A stretch of DNA of 64,000 bases from Niveispirillum sp943370215 (GCA_943370215.1 CALRQC020000020.1:1-64000), one strand, 5' to 3'; shown: positions 1 to 8,499, numbered from the stretch's first letter. Made by a program: numbers and translations. Notes: a model not told the origin generated them from the letters alone.

Positions 1-147
1 CTGGCCGGTATCCTGCTGGATTGGCTTGGCTATCGCTGGATGCTGACGGGCCTTGCTGCCGGCCTGGGCGTGGCTGTTCTGCTGGCCTGTTTCAGCCGTG
101 ATCGGATTTTTATTTACCCCCGCGCCAGCGGAGAGATCGGGTCTTGA
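1..147 (+). CDS. C-terminal end of an MFS-type transporter (partial)
   Basis: The first 48 codons are open in frame 1 and end with TGA at 145-147. The peptide begins LAGILLDWLGYRWMLTGLAA and continues into a hydrophobic stretch and a short basic tail. A Gly-x-x-x-Asp-x-x-Gly-x-Arg pattern followed by a last membrane helix is common at the end of 12-TM major facilitator proteins. The start lies outside the window and the substrate cannot be guessed. The call rests on this short pattern only. Confidence 0.45.
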   Translation: MAGILLDWLGYRWMLTGLAAGLGVAVLLACFSRDRIFIYPRASGEIGS

Positions 148-485
148 ACGGTTGTCTTATCGCCGCATGACAATTGACTGGTATTATACGCTGGCTCATT
201 TCACCCACGCCTTCCCCCCCATTCATGCCGGTTTCAATCCAACCGCAGGTCACTTGCTGCCTGTCTCTGTCTGGACGAGCCATCTCGGCCAGCCCAATGT
301 GGCGCCGACATCCACTTGGGTGCGTCTTGCCCAACGCATCCCGTCCGCATTCATATCGATCATCCCCCCCTGGCTTGGAACTGGCAGTAGGGAAGACAGC
401 CAGTGTCGAGATCATCTCCGCTGATGTTAAAATGAACTCGAATAAGCGGTCGTGAGCCGGGTCGCATCGGCGGGAATGGCGCCGG
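148..485. other. intergenic stretch with no supported gene
   Basis: This 338-base stretch lies between the MFS end and the thioredoxin-like remnant. Open frames here overlap on both strands, have poor ribosome-binding sites and give no recognisable protein. I see no convincing hairpin or promoter. It may be decayed coding sequence, as in the remnant just downstream. Confidence 0.4.
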
Positions 486-710
486 CGGAGCTGCCACCAG
501 ACATGGTACCCTGGGCTGCTCTATTTCGGTGCAAGCTGGTGTGGCCCGTGCCTTTTGCCTGATCTGAAAGAGGCCTATGCCGATTTCCAGGCCCAAGGCG
601 TGGCAGTCGAGATTGTCTTCGTCAGCGAGGATGGGCGCTGTCCGTCATGGCCTCTGACGATATCTTTCCCCCACAGGTTTGGTGACTTCAGTCACCGACG
701 CAAAAGATGA
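486..710 (+). pseudogene. thioredoxin/nucleoredoxin-like remnant
   Basis: Frame 3 encodes a fragment reading YFGASWCGPCLLPDLKEAYA from 522, followed by a beta strand VEIVFVSED. The WCGPC active site with a flanking helix and the FVSED strand are typical of tryparedoxin/nucleoredoxin-like thioredoxin folds. There is no start codon with the normal N-terminal region, and after about 45 residues the sequence turns into unrelated codons ending at TGA 708-710. The fold is incomplete: the cis-Pro loop and the last strands are missing. I read it as a truncated pseudogene. Its position beside sulfur-oxidation genes suggests an original redox role there, which is inference. Confidence 0.6.
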
Positions 711-759
711 ACGGGTTCAGCTTGTCGCTACGTTCATTCTTGCGACAGGAGAAGCTGCC

Positions 760-966
760 ATGACCCCGAATGTCTGTGGCATCGACCGCGTGCTGCGGGT
801 TGTGCTGGGCCTAGTATTGGCTTTGGCCTTGATCCTCGGCTTCATCCCGGCCGGTACGGCCATGATTGCTGGCATTGTCGTTGCCTTGATCATGTTGGGG
901 ACTGGCCTGTTCGGCTTTTGCCCAGCCTACCGGCTGCTGGGGCTGAAGTCCTGTCGCTCCGCATGA
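760..966 (+). CDS. DUF2892 (YgaP-like) small inner-membrane protein
   Basis: A 68-residue protein starts at ATG 760 behind a CAGGAG ribosome-binding site; longer upstream starts lack one. It has an N-terminal Cys-Gly-Ile-Asp-Arg motif, two hydrophobic helices (about residues 10-30 and 35-53) and the ending FCPAYRLLGLKSC, all typical of the DUF2892 family. Members are often fused to or encoded beside rhodanese domains, and the next gene is a persulfide-dioxygenase-like enzyme. It is probably a membrane accessory of sulfane-sulfur metabolism; the exact function is unknown. Confidence 0.8.
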   Translation: MTPNVCGIDRVLRVVLGLVLALALILGFIPAGTAMIAGIVVALIMLGTGLFGFCPAYRLLGLKSCRSA

Positions 967-996
967 CATCCGGCCCGATTAGAGAGGGACAAGTCG

Positions 997-1887
997 ATGA
1001 CCTCACCCTACGCATTGAACGCCATCGTGAAGCCTGAGGTGACCGGCTTCTTCGATCCGGCGACCAACACGATCTCCTATGTCGTCAAGGATCCCGGTTC
1101 CGCCGCCTGTGCCATCGTCGACAGTGTGATGGATATCGACTATGCCGCCGGTCGCATCAGCTATACCCATGCCGACGAGATCATTGCATTCGTCAGGAAG
1201 CGCCAGCTCTCCGTTGAATGGCTGATCGAGACGCATGTCCATGCCGATCATCTGTCCGCCGCGCCCTATATCCAGGGCATCCTGGGCGGCAGGCTGGGAA
1301 TCGGTCGCAACATCACCATCGTGCAGGAGACCTTCGGCAAGATCTTCAACGAGGGTACGGAGTTTCAGCGCGATGGGTCGCAGTTCGACCGCCTGTTTGA
1401 CGATGGCGATACCTATCATGTCGGGAACTTGGCGTGCGTGGCCATCCACACGCCCGGCCACACGCCGGCCTGCATGACCCATGTGATGGGGGACGCCGCC
1501 TTTGTCGGTGATACGCTGTTCATGCCCGATGCGGGTTCGGCGCGGGCGGATTTTCCCGGCGGTGATGCCGGTGTGCTTTATGACTCCATCCAGAAGGTGC
1601 TGGCGCTGCCGGATGCGACGCGGCTGTTCATGTGCCACGATTACGCGCCCGATGGCCGCGATATTCGCTGGGAAACCAGCGTGGCGGCGGAGAAGGCGCA
1701 TAATATCCATGTCGGTGCCGGCAAGAGCAGGGAACAGTTCATCGCCTTTCGTACCGCACGGGACGCCACCCTGGATATGCCGCGGCTGATCTTGCCCTCC
1801 TTGCAGGTGAACATGCGGGCAGGCCATTTGCCGCCGCCCGACGCATCGGGCACGTGCTTCCTGAAAGTGCCGCTGAATGTCCTGTGA
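997..1887 (+). CDS. MBL-fold persulfide dioxygenase-like hydrolase (ETHE1/Blh type)
   Basis: The 296-residue protein has a metallo-beta-lactamase fold with the THVHADH signature (His80, His82, Asp84, His85). The second metal ligand region is HTPGHTPACMTH and a CHDY motif follows near residue 213. The sequence GDTLFMPDAGSARADFPGG matches the ETHE1-like branch, which uses one Fe(II) to oxidise glutathione persulfide to sulfite. It starts at ATG 997 with AGAGAGGGAC upstream. It sits between a DUF2892 protein and a TauE/SafE exporter, consistent with sulfite being made and then exported. Specificity for persulfide rather than another thioester or lactone is inferred from motifs and context. Confidence 0.85.
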   Translation: MTSPYALNAIVKPEVTGFFDPATNTISYVVKDPGSAACAIVDSVMDIDYAAGRISYTHADEIIAFVRKRQLSVEWLIETHVHADHLSAAPYIQGILGGRLGIGRNITIVQETFGKIFNEGTEFQRDGSQFDRLFDDGDTYHVGNLACVAIHTPGHTPACMTHVMGDAAFVGDTLFMPDAGSARADFPGGDAGVLYDSIQKVLALPDATRLFMCHDYAPDGRDIRWETSVAAEKAHNIHVGAGKSREQFIAFRTARDATLDMPRLILPSLQVNMRAGHLPPPDASGTCFLKVPLNVL

Positions 1888-1919
1888 CCGGTCCGCCGGT
1901 TCCCGGACGGGGAAAACCC

Positions 1920-2696
1920 ATGCATGACACACTGCATTATCTGCTTGGCGGCTTTTCGGGCGGTCTGGTCGGGTTGACGCTGGGGCTGGTCGGGGGTGGC
2001 GGCTCCATCCTGGCCGTACCGCTGATGGTCTATCTGGTCGGCGTCGCCAACCCGCATGTGGCCATCGGCACCAGCGCGCTGGCCGTGGCGGTGAACGCCG
2101 CCGCCAGTCTTGGTCACCATGCCCGCGCCCACACGGTGAAATGGCGCTGCGGCGCGATTTATGCCCTGGCGGGCATCATCGGTGCGGCGGCGGGATCGAC
2201 GCTGGGTAAGGCCATCGACGGCCACAAGCTGCTGTTCCTGTTCGCGCTGGTCATGCTGGTCGTAGGCGTCCTGATGCTGCGTAACCGTCATGCCACGGGC
2301 GAGCCGGGCGCCCAGTGCAGCCGTGACAATGCCGGCAAGGTCGTCAGTTTCGGTCTGGCGACCGGCACCTTCTCCGGCTTTTTCGGGATCGGCGGCGGTT
2401 TCCTGATCGTGCCGGGGCTGCTCGCTTCCACCCGCATGCCGATGATCAATGCCGTCGGCACCAGCCTTGTCGCCGTCACCGCCTTCGGCCTGACCACGGC
2501 TGTGAACTATGCCTTTTCCGGCTTGGTCGATTGGGGACTGGCGGTCGCCTTCATCCTGGGGGGGATCGCCGGTGGCATGGCGGGGACGGTGCTGGCCCGG
2601 CGATTATCGGGCAAGGGTGCCTTGACCAGCGTCTTCGCCGGGCTGATCTTTGTCGTGGCGGCCTATATGCTCTGGCAAAGCTGGCCGGAATTTTGA
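1920..2696 (+). CDS. TauE/SafE family sulfite/organosulfonate exporter
   Basis: The 258-residue protein starts at ATG 1920, 33 bases after the hydrolase. It has about eight hydrophobic segments and two copies of the family's glycine motif, GLTLGLVGGGGSILAVPL near residue 20 and SGFFGIGGGFLIVPGL near residue 160. These repeats are diagnostic for TauE/SafE (DUF81) permeases. The substrate in this family is often sulfite or sulfoacetate. Directly behind a persulfide dioxygenase, export of sulfite is the natural inference. Confidence 0.85.
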   Translation: MHDTLHYLLGGFSGGLVGLTLGLVGGGGSILAVPLMVYLVGVANPHVAIGTSALAVAVNAAASLGHHARAHTVKWRCGAIYALAGIIGAAAGSTLGKAIDGHKLLFLFALVMLVVGVLMLRNRHATGEPGAQCSRDNAGKVVSFGLATGTFSGFFGIGGGFLIVPGLLASTRMPMINAVGTSLVAVTAFGLTTAVNYAFSGLVDWGLAVAFILGGIAGGMAGTVLARRLSGKGALTSVFAGLIFVVAAYMLWQSWPEF

Positions 2697-2714
2697 CATC
2701 GCGAAGGCTTCGGG

Positions 2715-3311
2715 ATGGATTGGAACGAACGGTTCTCAACGAACGAATATGTGTTCGGGACCCAACCGGCCCAGGCGCTGCTGCGTCATGGCCGGCATTT
2801 TTCTCCGGGTGATCGGGTTCTTTGCATTGCCGATGGCGAGGGACGCAACTCCGTCTGGTTGGCGGAACAAGGATGTGCGGTGACGGCGTGGGACGGTTCC
2901 CTGAACGCCATCGACAAGGCACGGTGTCTGGCAGAGGCGCGTGGCGTCGATGCCATCTTCCATCAGGCCGATGCCGCGACCTATGACTGGCCAGCGGGCG
3001 CTTTCGACGCCGTGGTCGGCATCTTCTTCCAGTTCGCACCGCCGGCCCTGCGTGACAGCATCTTCGCGGGCATGCAGCGCTGCGTGCGGCCGGGCGGGCT
3101 GATCCTGGTTCATGGCTATACCCATAAACAACTCAACCATGGCACCGGTGGGCCAAAGGTCGCGGATCAGCTTTATTCGCATTCTCTGCTTGAAACTGCC
3201 TTCGCCGGGTGTGACATCATTGTTCTGGAAGAATATGAAACCGAGCTTTGCGAAGGCACAGGCCATAATGGTCGATCCGCCGTGATCGACCTGGTGGCTC
3301 GGCGACGATGA
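2715..3311 (+). CDS. class I SAM-dependent methyltransferase (TehB-like)
   Basis: This is a 198-residue Rossmann-fold methyltransferase. Motif I appears as CIADGEGRNSVWLAEQG at about residues 42-58, followed by an acidic residue in AWDGS and the FDAVVGIF motif IV. The DGEGRNS form resembles TehB/thiopurine-type small methyltransferases that detoxify tellurite, selenite or thiols. It is 18 bases behind tauE and its stop is 4 bases before the regulator start, so it is co-transcribed. The substrate is not readable from sequence; a thiol or chalcogen compound is inference from context. Confidence 0.75.
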   Translation: MDWNERFSTNEYVFGTQPAQALLRHGRHFSPGDRVLCIADGEGRNSVWLAEQGCAVTAWDGSLNAIDKARCLAEARGVDAIFHQADAATYDWPAGAFDAVVGIFFQFAPPALRDSIFAGMQRCVRPGGLILVHGYTHKQLNHGTGGPKVADQLYSHSLLETAFAGCDIIVLEEYETELCEGTGHNGRSAVIDLVARRR

Positions 3312-3315
3312 ATGG

Positions 3316-3987
3316 ATGGACATGACAGACAGGCCCGAGGATTGGACGGCGCGTTTCCAGGGTCTTTCCCGATTGTCACAGGATACAAGGCAGGATCTGC
3401 TGCGCCGCGCCCGCATCGCCGCGCTGCCGGAAGGGACGCGGATTTTTGGGCCGGGGCAGGCACCCACGGCCCTGCTGCTGCTGCTGGACGGCATCGTCCG
3501 GGTGCAGCAGACATCCGACACCGGTCGGGAAATCCTGCTGTACCGGGTGCAGGGTGGCGAAAGCTGTGTGCTGACCACCGCCTGTCTGCTGGCTTATGAG
3601 GATTATACGGCCGAAGGTCTGGCGGAGACGGCAATCCGCGCAGCGTTGATTTCCCGCGAGGATTTCGAGGATCTGGTGGCGCGGTCGGCGGAATTCCGCC
3701 GTTTCGTCTTCACCGCTTATTCAAAACGCATCACCGACCTGTTCACCGTGATCGAGGAGGTGGCCTTCCGCCGCATGGATGTGCGGCTGGCGGCGCATCT
3801 CGCCGCGCGCGCCGTGGATGGTAAGGTGGCTGGCACCCACCAGTCATTGGCAAGCGAATTGGGGACCGCGCGCGAGGTGGTGACGCGGACCCTGCAGGAA
3901 TTCGCCCGTCGCGGCTGGATCGCCCAGGAACGTGGTAACATCACCCTGATGCGGCCCGACGAATTGGGACGGTTGGCCCGTGACTGA
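3316..3987 (+). CDS. Crp/Fnr-family transcriptional regulator with paired cysteines
   Basis: The 223-residue protein has an N-terminal cyclic-nucleotide-binding-like beta barrel (about 15-120), a dimer helix and a C-terminal winged helix, where SLASELGTAREVVTRTLQEF forms the recognition region. The cNMP-binding arginine and glutamate pattern is not conserved. The barrel instead carries GGESCVLTTACLL with Cys84 and Cys90, a plausible thiol or persulfide sensor. There is no N-terminal Fnr-type four-cysteine cluster. It is the last gene of the plus-strand sulfur operon and converges on the TDT gene. Control of both flanking operons is inferred. Confidence 0.8.
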   Translation: MDMTDRPEDWTARFQGLSRLSQDTRQDLLRRARIAALPEGTRIFGPGQAPTALLLLLDGIVRVQQTSDTGREILLYRVQGGESCVLTTACLLAYEDYTAEGLAETAIRAALISREDFEDLVARSAEFRRFVFTAYSKRITDLFTVIEEVAFRRMDVRLAAHLAARAVDGKVAGTHQSLASELGTAREVVTRTLQEFARRGWIAQERGNITLMRPDELGRLARD

Positions 3988-4004
3988 ACGGGCCAACCGA
4001 TATT

Positions 4005-4988
4005 TCAATCCGGTACCAGCAATGTTCCGCGCATAAGGCCGGCTACAGTCCGCACCGCCACCAGAGACAGCAGGCCCGTGGCCAGGACCAGCACAAAACC
4101 TGCGGAGATCGCACCGCCCGGCATCATCCCCAGTTCCGCCTGCCGTAAACAGACCAAGGAGAGGGCAGCACTGGGAAACGTGTATCCCCACCAGGCCATT
4201 GAAAAGGGGGCGGCGGCCATTTGCCTGGCGCGGCTGATCAAGATCAGCGCCATGAACAGGGCCGGCGCGAACAACAATTGCGAAACGATATCCGTCTGTC
4301 CGCCCGCCAGGGCTTGCCAGGACAGGTAGCCAACAGCCGGTGGCGCCACCAGAATGGCCAGGGTCGGCCAGAGCTTGGGTGGCATGCGGGCATGGAACAG
4401 GATGCGGTTCAACAGGACCGGCAATAGGCCAAGCCAAAAGAACAGCCCGATGGCGAACATGAACCAGGACAGGGTGTTGTAGCCGAACGCGACACCGCCA
4501 ATCGGGGCCAGGATATTGCCCACCACAGGCAAGAACCAAGCCGGATTGGCGGCACCGATCGGCTGTTCCTGCGTGATCCAGCGGCCAATGATCCACAAAG
4601 CGCCCAGCAACTGCATCAGGGCACCGGCCGCCCAAACGACCTCCGCCCAATAGCTATAGGGGGCAAGGCCGCTGCCCAGAATCATCATGGCAATGAAGGC
4701 AGCCGAGATGAAATTGACCTTCACGGGATGATGAAGATCGGCTTTCACCATGGCGGGGTGACGGATGGCCTTGAACAGATAGGTGCCGGCAATCACCACG
4801 AACAGCCCTGCGGCCAGCAGCAGCAGGGTCTCGCCCACCATGGAAGGCGCGCCCAGGGTCCCATGGGCCTTACGCCATGCCAGACTCAGCCCCCCGATAC
4901 CCATGACGATGGTGAACAGCGACGGCGGGGCATGGGCAAGGGGCGACGAAGCGTCGGAAGGGGCGTCAGAAGCTGAGATAGCGGACAT
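4005..4988 (-). CDS. TDT/SLAC1-family membrane carrier
   Basis: The 327-residue protein contains about ten hydrophobic segments and a long alanine/serine-rich cytoplasmic N-terminus. Phrases such as SLFTIVMGIGGLSLAWR and YNTLSWFMFAIGLFFW are typical of the tellurite-resistance/dicarboxylate (TDT) family that includes TehA and SLAC1 anion channels. It overlaps the end of the DsrE-like gene by 23 bases and is the last gene of the rhodanese-DsrE-TDT operon. In sulfur clusters these carriers are thought to export sulfite or related anions; that role is inferred here. Confidence 0.75.
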   Translation of the reverse strand: MSAISASDAPSDASSPLAHAPPSLFTIVMGIGGLSLAWRKAHGTLGAPSMVGETLLLLAAGLFVVIAGTYLFKAIRHPAMVKADLHHPVKVNFISAAFIAMMILGSGLAPYSYWAEVVWAAGALMQLLGALWIIGRWITQEQPIGAANPAWFLPVVGNILAPIGGVAFGYNTLSWFMFAIGLFFWLGLLPVLLNRILFHARMPPKLWPTLAILVAPPAVGYLSWQALAGGQTDIVSQLLFAPALFMALILISRARQMAAAPFSMAWWGYTFPSAALSLVCLRQAELGMMPGGAISAGFVLVLATGLLSLVAVRTVAGLMRGTLLVPD

Positions 4989-5391
4989 CGGGCCGGTCCA
5001 TATGCTCGCCGATCACGGGCGGCGTCACGGGGGCAACGCCATCGATGAGGTCGGTTGTCGTGCGACCATCGCTGTTGGGCAGGTAGAGCGCGCACAGTTC
5101 GGCAGTGGCTCCCGCCTGGATCAGACCCTGGAGCATCTGCTGCGCTGTCTTGCCGGACGGTTTCAGGGCAGGACCCTGATAGTCCTTGCGCGCCAGATCA
5201 CCGCCGTGACCGCACAGCAGGATGCGAACCGGCGTCTGGCGCTGCAGGGCCTGCTGCGACAGGACCAAGGCCATGGCCTGGGTCTGCGGATCCGCACTGG
5301 TCAGGGTGACGAACAGGCTGTCCTTGGCCGCAACGGGTGACGCCAGCAGAAGCAGGCCGGCCAGTAGGGCGAGGGTTCGCGTCGGCGTCAT
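4966..5391 (-). CDS. exported DsrE/DsrF-like protein
   Basis: The 141-residue protein has a clear signal peptide (MTPTRTLALLAGLLLLASPVAA) followed by a DsrE-fold core with VRILLCGHGGDLA (Cys60) and a second cysteine at 100 in AELCALYLPN. DsrE-like proteins bind or relay sulfane sulfur, often through one conserved cysteine. The start ATG overlaps the rhodanese stop in an ATGA junction, so the two are translationally coupled. A periplasmic relay of persulfide sulfur between rhodanese and DsrE is a reasonable inference. Confidence 0.7.
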   Translation of the reverse strand: MTPTRTLALLAGLLLLASPVAAKDSLFVTLTSADPQTQAMALVLSQQALQRQTPVRILLCGHGGDLARKDYQGPALKPSGKTAQQMLQGLIQAGATAELCALYLPNSDGRTTTDLIDGVAPVTPPVIGEHMDRPDVRYLSF

Positions 5392-5984
5392 TGCATCTCT
5401 TCCTTTTTGCCCAGATAAGCTTTGGCCGGATCGATCCTGTATCCCCAGGGCAGGCCGGAATTACGCCAGCCCCCAATCAGCCGGACGCCCTTGTTGGGAC
5501 CGTCCTTCGCCGGTTCCCCCTCGAACCCGTCCACCATGCTGTAGACTGCCGCATAGCCCTGCTCATGCAGCAGGTTGGCGACGGGGGCGCTGCGCGTGCT
5601 GCCCGACCGGCACATGATGATCAGTGGTGTGGATTTGTCCGCCTTCAGTGCCGCCAGCCGGCTTTCCAGCTCCGGTACGAAACGCGGGTTTGGGACCATC
5701 TTGTAGGTGCCCTTTTCGGCATTGAACGCGGTTGGGTCGGCCGTCATCCAGGGCAGTTGGATATCGGCCATGGCGGTGCTGCCGGTGAACATCGCCTCAA
5801 TCGGGTCGCGCACATCGACCAGGATGTGGCGCTTCTGGCCGCCCACCATCAGGGAATGGGCTTCGGTTGCGGTGACGTAAAGTTCGTACTTCGTCTGCTG
5901 GGTCGGGGCCGCCGGCCGGTCAGCGGCGGCGGCTGGCAGGGCCAGGGCCAACAGCATCAGGGGGGCAACAAGCGTGGCGCGCAT
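5388..5984 (-). CDS. exported rhodanese-domain sulfurtransferase
   Basis: The 198-residue protein starts with a signal peptide ending in LALPAAAAD. The mature part has the rhodanese pattern: HILVDVRDPIEAMFTGSTAMA near residues 53-72, then the active-site loop CRSGSTRSA with Cys125, and GFEGEP after it. A CRSGxTR loop is typical of single-domain rhodaneses that use persulfide intermediates. It begins the rhodanese-DsrE-TDT operon, about 100 bases behind the peroxiredoxin. The extended C-terminus with GGWRNSGLPW is also seen in periplasmic rhodanese-like proteins. Donor and acceptor are unknown. Confidence 0.85.
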   Translation of the reverse strand: MRATLVAPLMLLALALPAAAADRPAAPTQQTKYELYVTATEAHSLMVGGQKRHILVDVRDPIEAMFTGSTAMADIQLPWMTADPTAFNAEKGTYKMVPNPRFVPELESRLAALKADKSTPLIIMCRSGSTRSAPVANLLHEQGYAAVYSMVDGFEGEPAKDGPNKGVRLIGGWRNSGLPWGYRIDPAKAYLGKKEEMQ

Positions 5985-6081
5985 CTTTCCTCCGTCTTCC
6001 AGTCAGGCAATCTGTCGGCAGTCGATCATGCGGAGGCCGCCTGCGCCTTGACAAAGCGCAAGCGGCTCCCGATGACCGGGC

Positions 6082-6720
6082 TCAGAGCGACTTCTTGGAG
6101 AAGTACCAGTCCGTCGTCTCATAGCCCTGGCTGGCGCGCGCCTCGGCATCGGCGGCCGTCTTGGGTGGCGGGACGATCACCTTGTCGCCGGGACACCAGG
6201 CTTCCGGCGTCGCCACGCCATGGGTGTCGCTGGTCTGCAAGGCCGTGACCAGACGCAGCACCTCCTCGATGGAGCGGCCATTGCTCATCGGGTAATAGAT
6301 CATGGCGCGCAGGCGGCTTTCGGGGTCGATGATGAAGGTGGCGCGCACGGCCTGGGTGTCGGCGGCACCGGGGTGCACCATGCCATAGGCGTTGGCGACG
6401 GCCATCGAGATGTCCTCGATGATGGGGAACGGAATCTCGACGCCGAACTTCTCCTTGATATTGCGCACCCAGGCCAGATGCGCGAAGACGCTGTCGATGG
6501 ACAGGCCCAGCAGGTCGCAGTTCAGCGCCTGGAACCGGTCATAGGCACGGGCAAAGGCCGTGAACTCCGTCGTGCAAACGGGCGTGAAATCGGCCGGATG
6601 CGCGAACAGCACCAGCCAGCGGCCCTTGTAATCGGACAGCGAGCGGTTGCCATGGGTGGTGCGCGCCTCGAAATGCGGCGCGGGCTCGTTCAGGCGGGGA
6701 AAACCGGGGGTGGTGGTCAT
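6082..6720 (-). CDS. 1-Cys peroxiredoxin (Prx6 type)
   Basis: The 213-residue peroxidase has the peroxidatic site HPADFTPVCTTEF with Cys49 and the C-terminal arm motif WCPGDKVIVPPP found in Prx6/archaeal-type enzymes. I chose the ATG at 6720 because AAGGAAG lies about 8 bases upstream and the protein then begins MTTTPGFPRLNEPAPHFEAR, as family members do; an extension to 6762 is possible. It reduces H2O2 or organic hydroperoxides. Its place ahead of the rhodanese operon suggests a joint oxidative/sulfur stress role. A second cysteine in WCPGD could resolve disulfides. Confidence 0.9.
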   Translation of the reverse strand: MTTTPGFPRLNEPAPHFEARTTHGNRSLSDYKGRWLVLFAHPADFTPVCTTEFTAFARAYDRFQALNCDLLGLSIDSVFAHLAWVRNIKEKFGVEIPFPIIEDISMAVANAYGMVHPGAADTQAVRATFIIDPESRLRAMIYYPMSNGRSIEEVLRLVTALQTSDTHGVATPEAWCPGDKVIVPPPKTAADAEARASQGYETTDWYFSKKSL

Positions 6721-6882
6721 GACGGCGCTTCCTTGAGTTTGGGGGACACCGATGAGCGCCATTGGGGATGGCGTGCATCACGGATCAAGAATGGCCGGGC
6801 CCAAGCCACGCCGCTTTGACATTTGATAAATTCTAATTCGCAATTTTCTGCTGAGTTGCGGTGATACTCCTTTTGAAAGCCG

Positions 6883-6918
6883 AACGCCTCCGCCCCTGAG
6901 TGTCGGGGCGGAGGCGTT
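6883..6918 (-). terminator. hairpin between peroxiredoxin promoter region and cydX end
   Basis: A 14-bp perfect inverted repeat (AACGCCTCCGCCCC and its complement, 6883-6896 and 6905-6918) with an 8-base loop lies downstream of the minus-strand cydBX genes. The uridine tract is weak. It probably ends the cyd transcript. Confidence 0.55.
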
Positions 6919-6971
6919 GCAGTTCATCTCAGGGCGCACGCCGCGGGTACGGCGATTGGGAATGCGTGTTC

Positions 6972-7094
6972 TCAGATCGTGCGCATGTCCGCGCGCTTTT
7001 GCTTGGCGTCTTCCCGCATTTCAAACCACATGGCGTTCAAGACGGTGAAGGCGGCAGCCAGCGGCATGCCGAGGGTCCAGGCGAAGTACCACAT
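6972..7094 (-). CDS. cydX: CydX small subunit of cytochrome bd oxidase
   Basis: This 40-residue ORF starts MWYFAWTLGMPLAAAFTVLN, continues AMWFEMRED and ends in a basic tail. A Trp-Tyr-Phe-x-Trp start, a single membrane helix and Met-Trp-x-Glu are the hallmarks of CydX/CbdX, which stabilises the bd oxidase haem sites. An AAGGAGATG ribosome-binding site lies just before ATG 7094. It follows cydB by about 30 bases. Since cydA is almost gone and cydB is frameshifted here, this intact subunit probably has no local partner. Confidence 0.85.
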   Translation of the reverse strand: MWYFAWTLGMPLAAAFTVLNAMWFEMREDAKQKRADMRTI

Positions 7095-7124
7095 GCTGCA
7101 TCTCCTTGAATAAGCTTGTTTCCA

Positions 7125-8370
7125 TTACTCAGCGATGCTGCGGAAACAAGTCCAGTTTTGGTTGTCAAAATTCCAGGGTTGAACGAAACCGCTGCAACCG
7201 ATCACACGTAAATAATGATGACCATTGCCCTGGCGGATGGCCTCGACATCAACCTTGCCCCAGAGGATGCGATAGACCCAGGCCGTGTAGGCCAGCACGA
7301 TGGGCAGGAAGATCACGGTCACGGCCAGCATGATGAACAGGGTCTGATGCGACGATGAGCTATCCCACACGGTCAGGCTGCTGACGGGGGCGATGGAGCC
7401 GGGCAGGATGATCGGGAACATTGAGACGCCGACCGTGGCGATAATCCCAAAAATCGACAAGCCGGACATGATCAGTGTCAGCCCCTCCCGATGCGCCTTC
7501 AGTCCAGCCCAGACCAGAAGCGGGCCGACCAGTCCCAGCACTGGGGCCACCAGCAGGAAGGGGTAGCTGTGGTAATTGGTGAACCATAATGCCGGCGCTG
7601 ACGCGACGGTTTTCAGCAGCGGGTTCGAGGGAGCATCGCTCACCGCTTCGCTGGCGAGGTGATAACCGTCAACCCAAAGGAACAGCGCCAATCCGGCCAG
7701 TGCGAACAAGGCGGGGGTTAACAAGGCGGTGATCAACCCCACCGAACGCGCCCATGCGGCCACGGCACCATCCGTCTTCAAGGCCAGCCATGCGGCACCG
7801 TGGGTGGCCAGCATGGTGACCGACAACAGCCCGCACAGCAGCGCGAATGGATTCAACAGGCCAAAATCGGCCCCTCATAGAAGGCCCGCAGATCCTCATT
7901 GAGGCGGAAAGGGACGCCTTGCAGCACATTGCCGACGGCCACGCCAAAGATCAGGGAAGGGACGAAGCCACCGACGAAAAGCGCCCAGTCCCAGGTCGTG
8001 CGCCAGCGCGGATCGGGGCGCTTGGAGCGGTATTTGAACGCCACCGGTCGCAGGATCAGCGCCGCCAGGACTACGAACATGGCCAGATAGAAGCTGGAGA
8101 AGGACACGGCATAGAGGGGGGCCAGGCGGCGAAGATGGCCCCGCCCCCCAGAATGAAACAAACTTGGTTGCCTTCCCAAACCGGGCCGACGCTGTTGATG
8201 ATGGTGCGCCGTTCGACATCATCCCGGTCGATCACCGGCAGGAGCATGGCGGCCCCCAAGTCAAACCCGTCAGTTGCCGCAAAGCCGATGAGCAGCACGC
8301 CCAGCAACACCCACCAGATCAGCCGCAGCGTCCCATAATCGAGAATTTCGTGCAGGATCATGATTGTCAT
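7125..8370 (-). pseudogene. cydB: cydB, cytochrome bd oxidase subunit II, frameshifted
   Basis: Three minus-strand frames together make one CydB. The first reads MILHEILDYGTLRLIWWVLL through to FILGGGAIFAAWPP, the second LYAVSFSSFYLAMFVVLAAL through to FYEGPIL, and the third NPFALLCGLLSVTMLATHG to the end. The breaks are near 8120, in a run of G/C, and near 7868, by TTTTGGCC; each is repaired by adding one base. The tail after GNGHHY is also longer than usual. The start at 8370 overlaps the cydA stop in an ATGA junction. Either the gene is inactivated or the assembly has two homopolymer errors. Confidence 0.85.
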
Positions 8371-8498
8371 TCCGCGGGCTGAAGGGTGCCGGACCGGGGC
8401 AGGGCAATCGGGTCATCGTCCGGTTCCGGACCTTTCCGGATGGCGCGCAGCATCAATGCCATTTCCACCACAAACAACACGCTGTAGAACAGGGTGCA
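8367..8498 (-). pseudogene. cydA: cydA 3' remnant
   Basis: Upstream of cydB, in the frame ending TGA at 8367-8369, the codons read TLFYSVLFVVEMALMLRAIR followed by KGPEPDDDPIALPRSG. This matches the last helix and tail (IRKGPEP) of bd-oxidase subunit I. Everything before about residue 40 from the C-terminus is missing, and around 8495-8500 the sequence switches to an unrelated plus-strand gene end. The rest of cydA was lost by rearrangement. Confidence 0.75.
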
Positions 8499-8499
8499 T

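Noticed and set aside
53..424. A 123-codon open frame at the left edge
   Set aside because: It overlaps the MFS end in another frame, has a poor start and no recognisable sequence.
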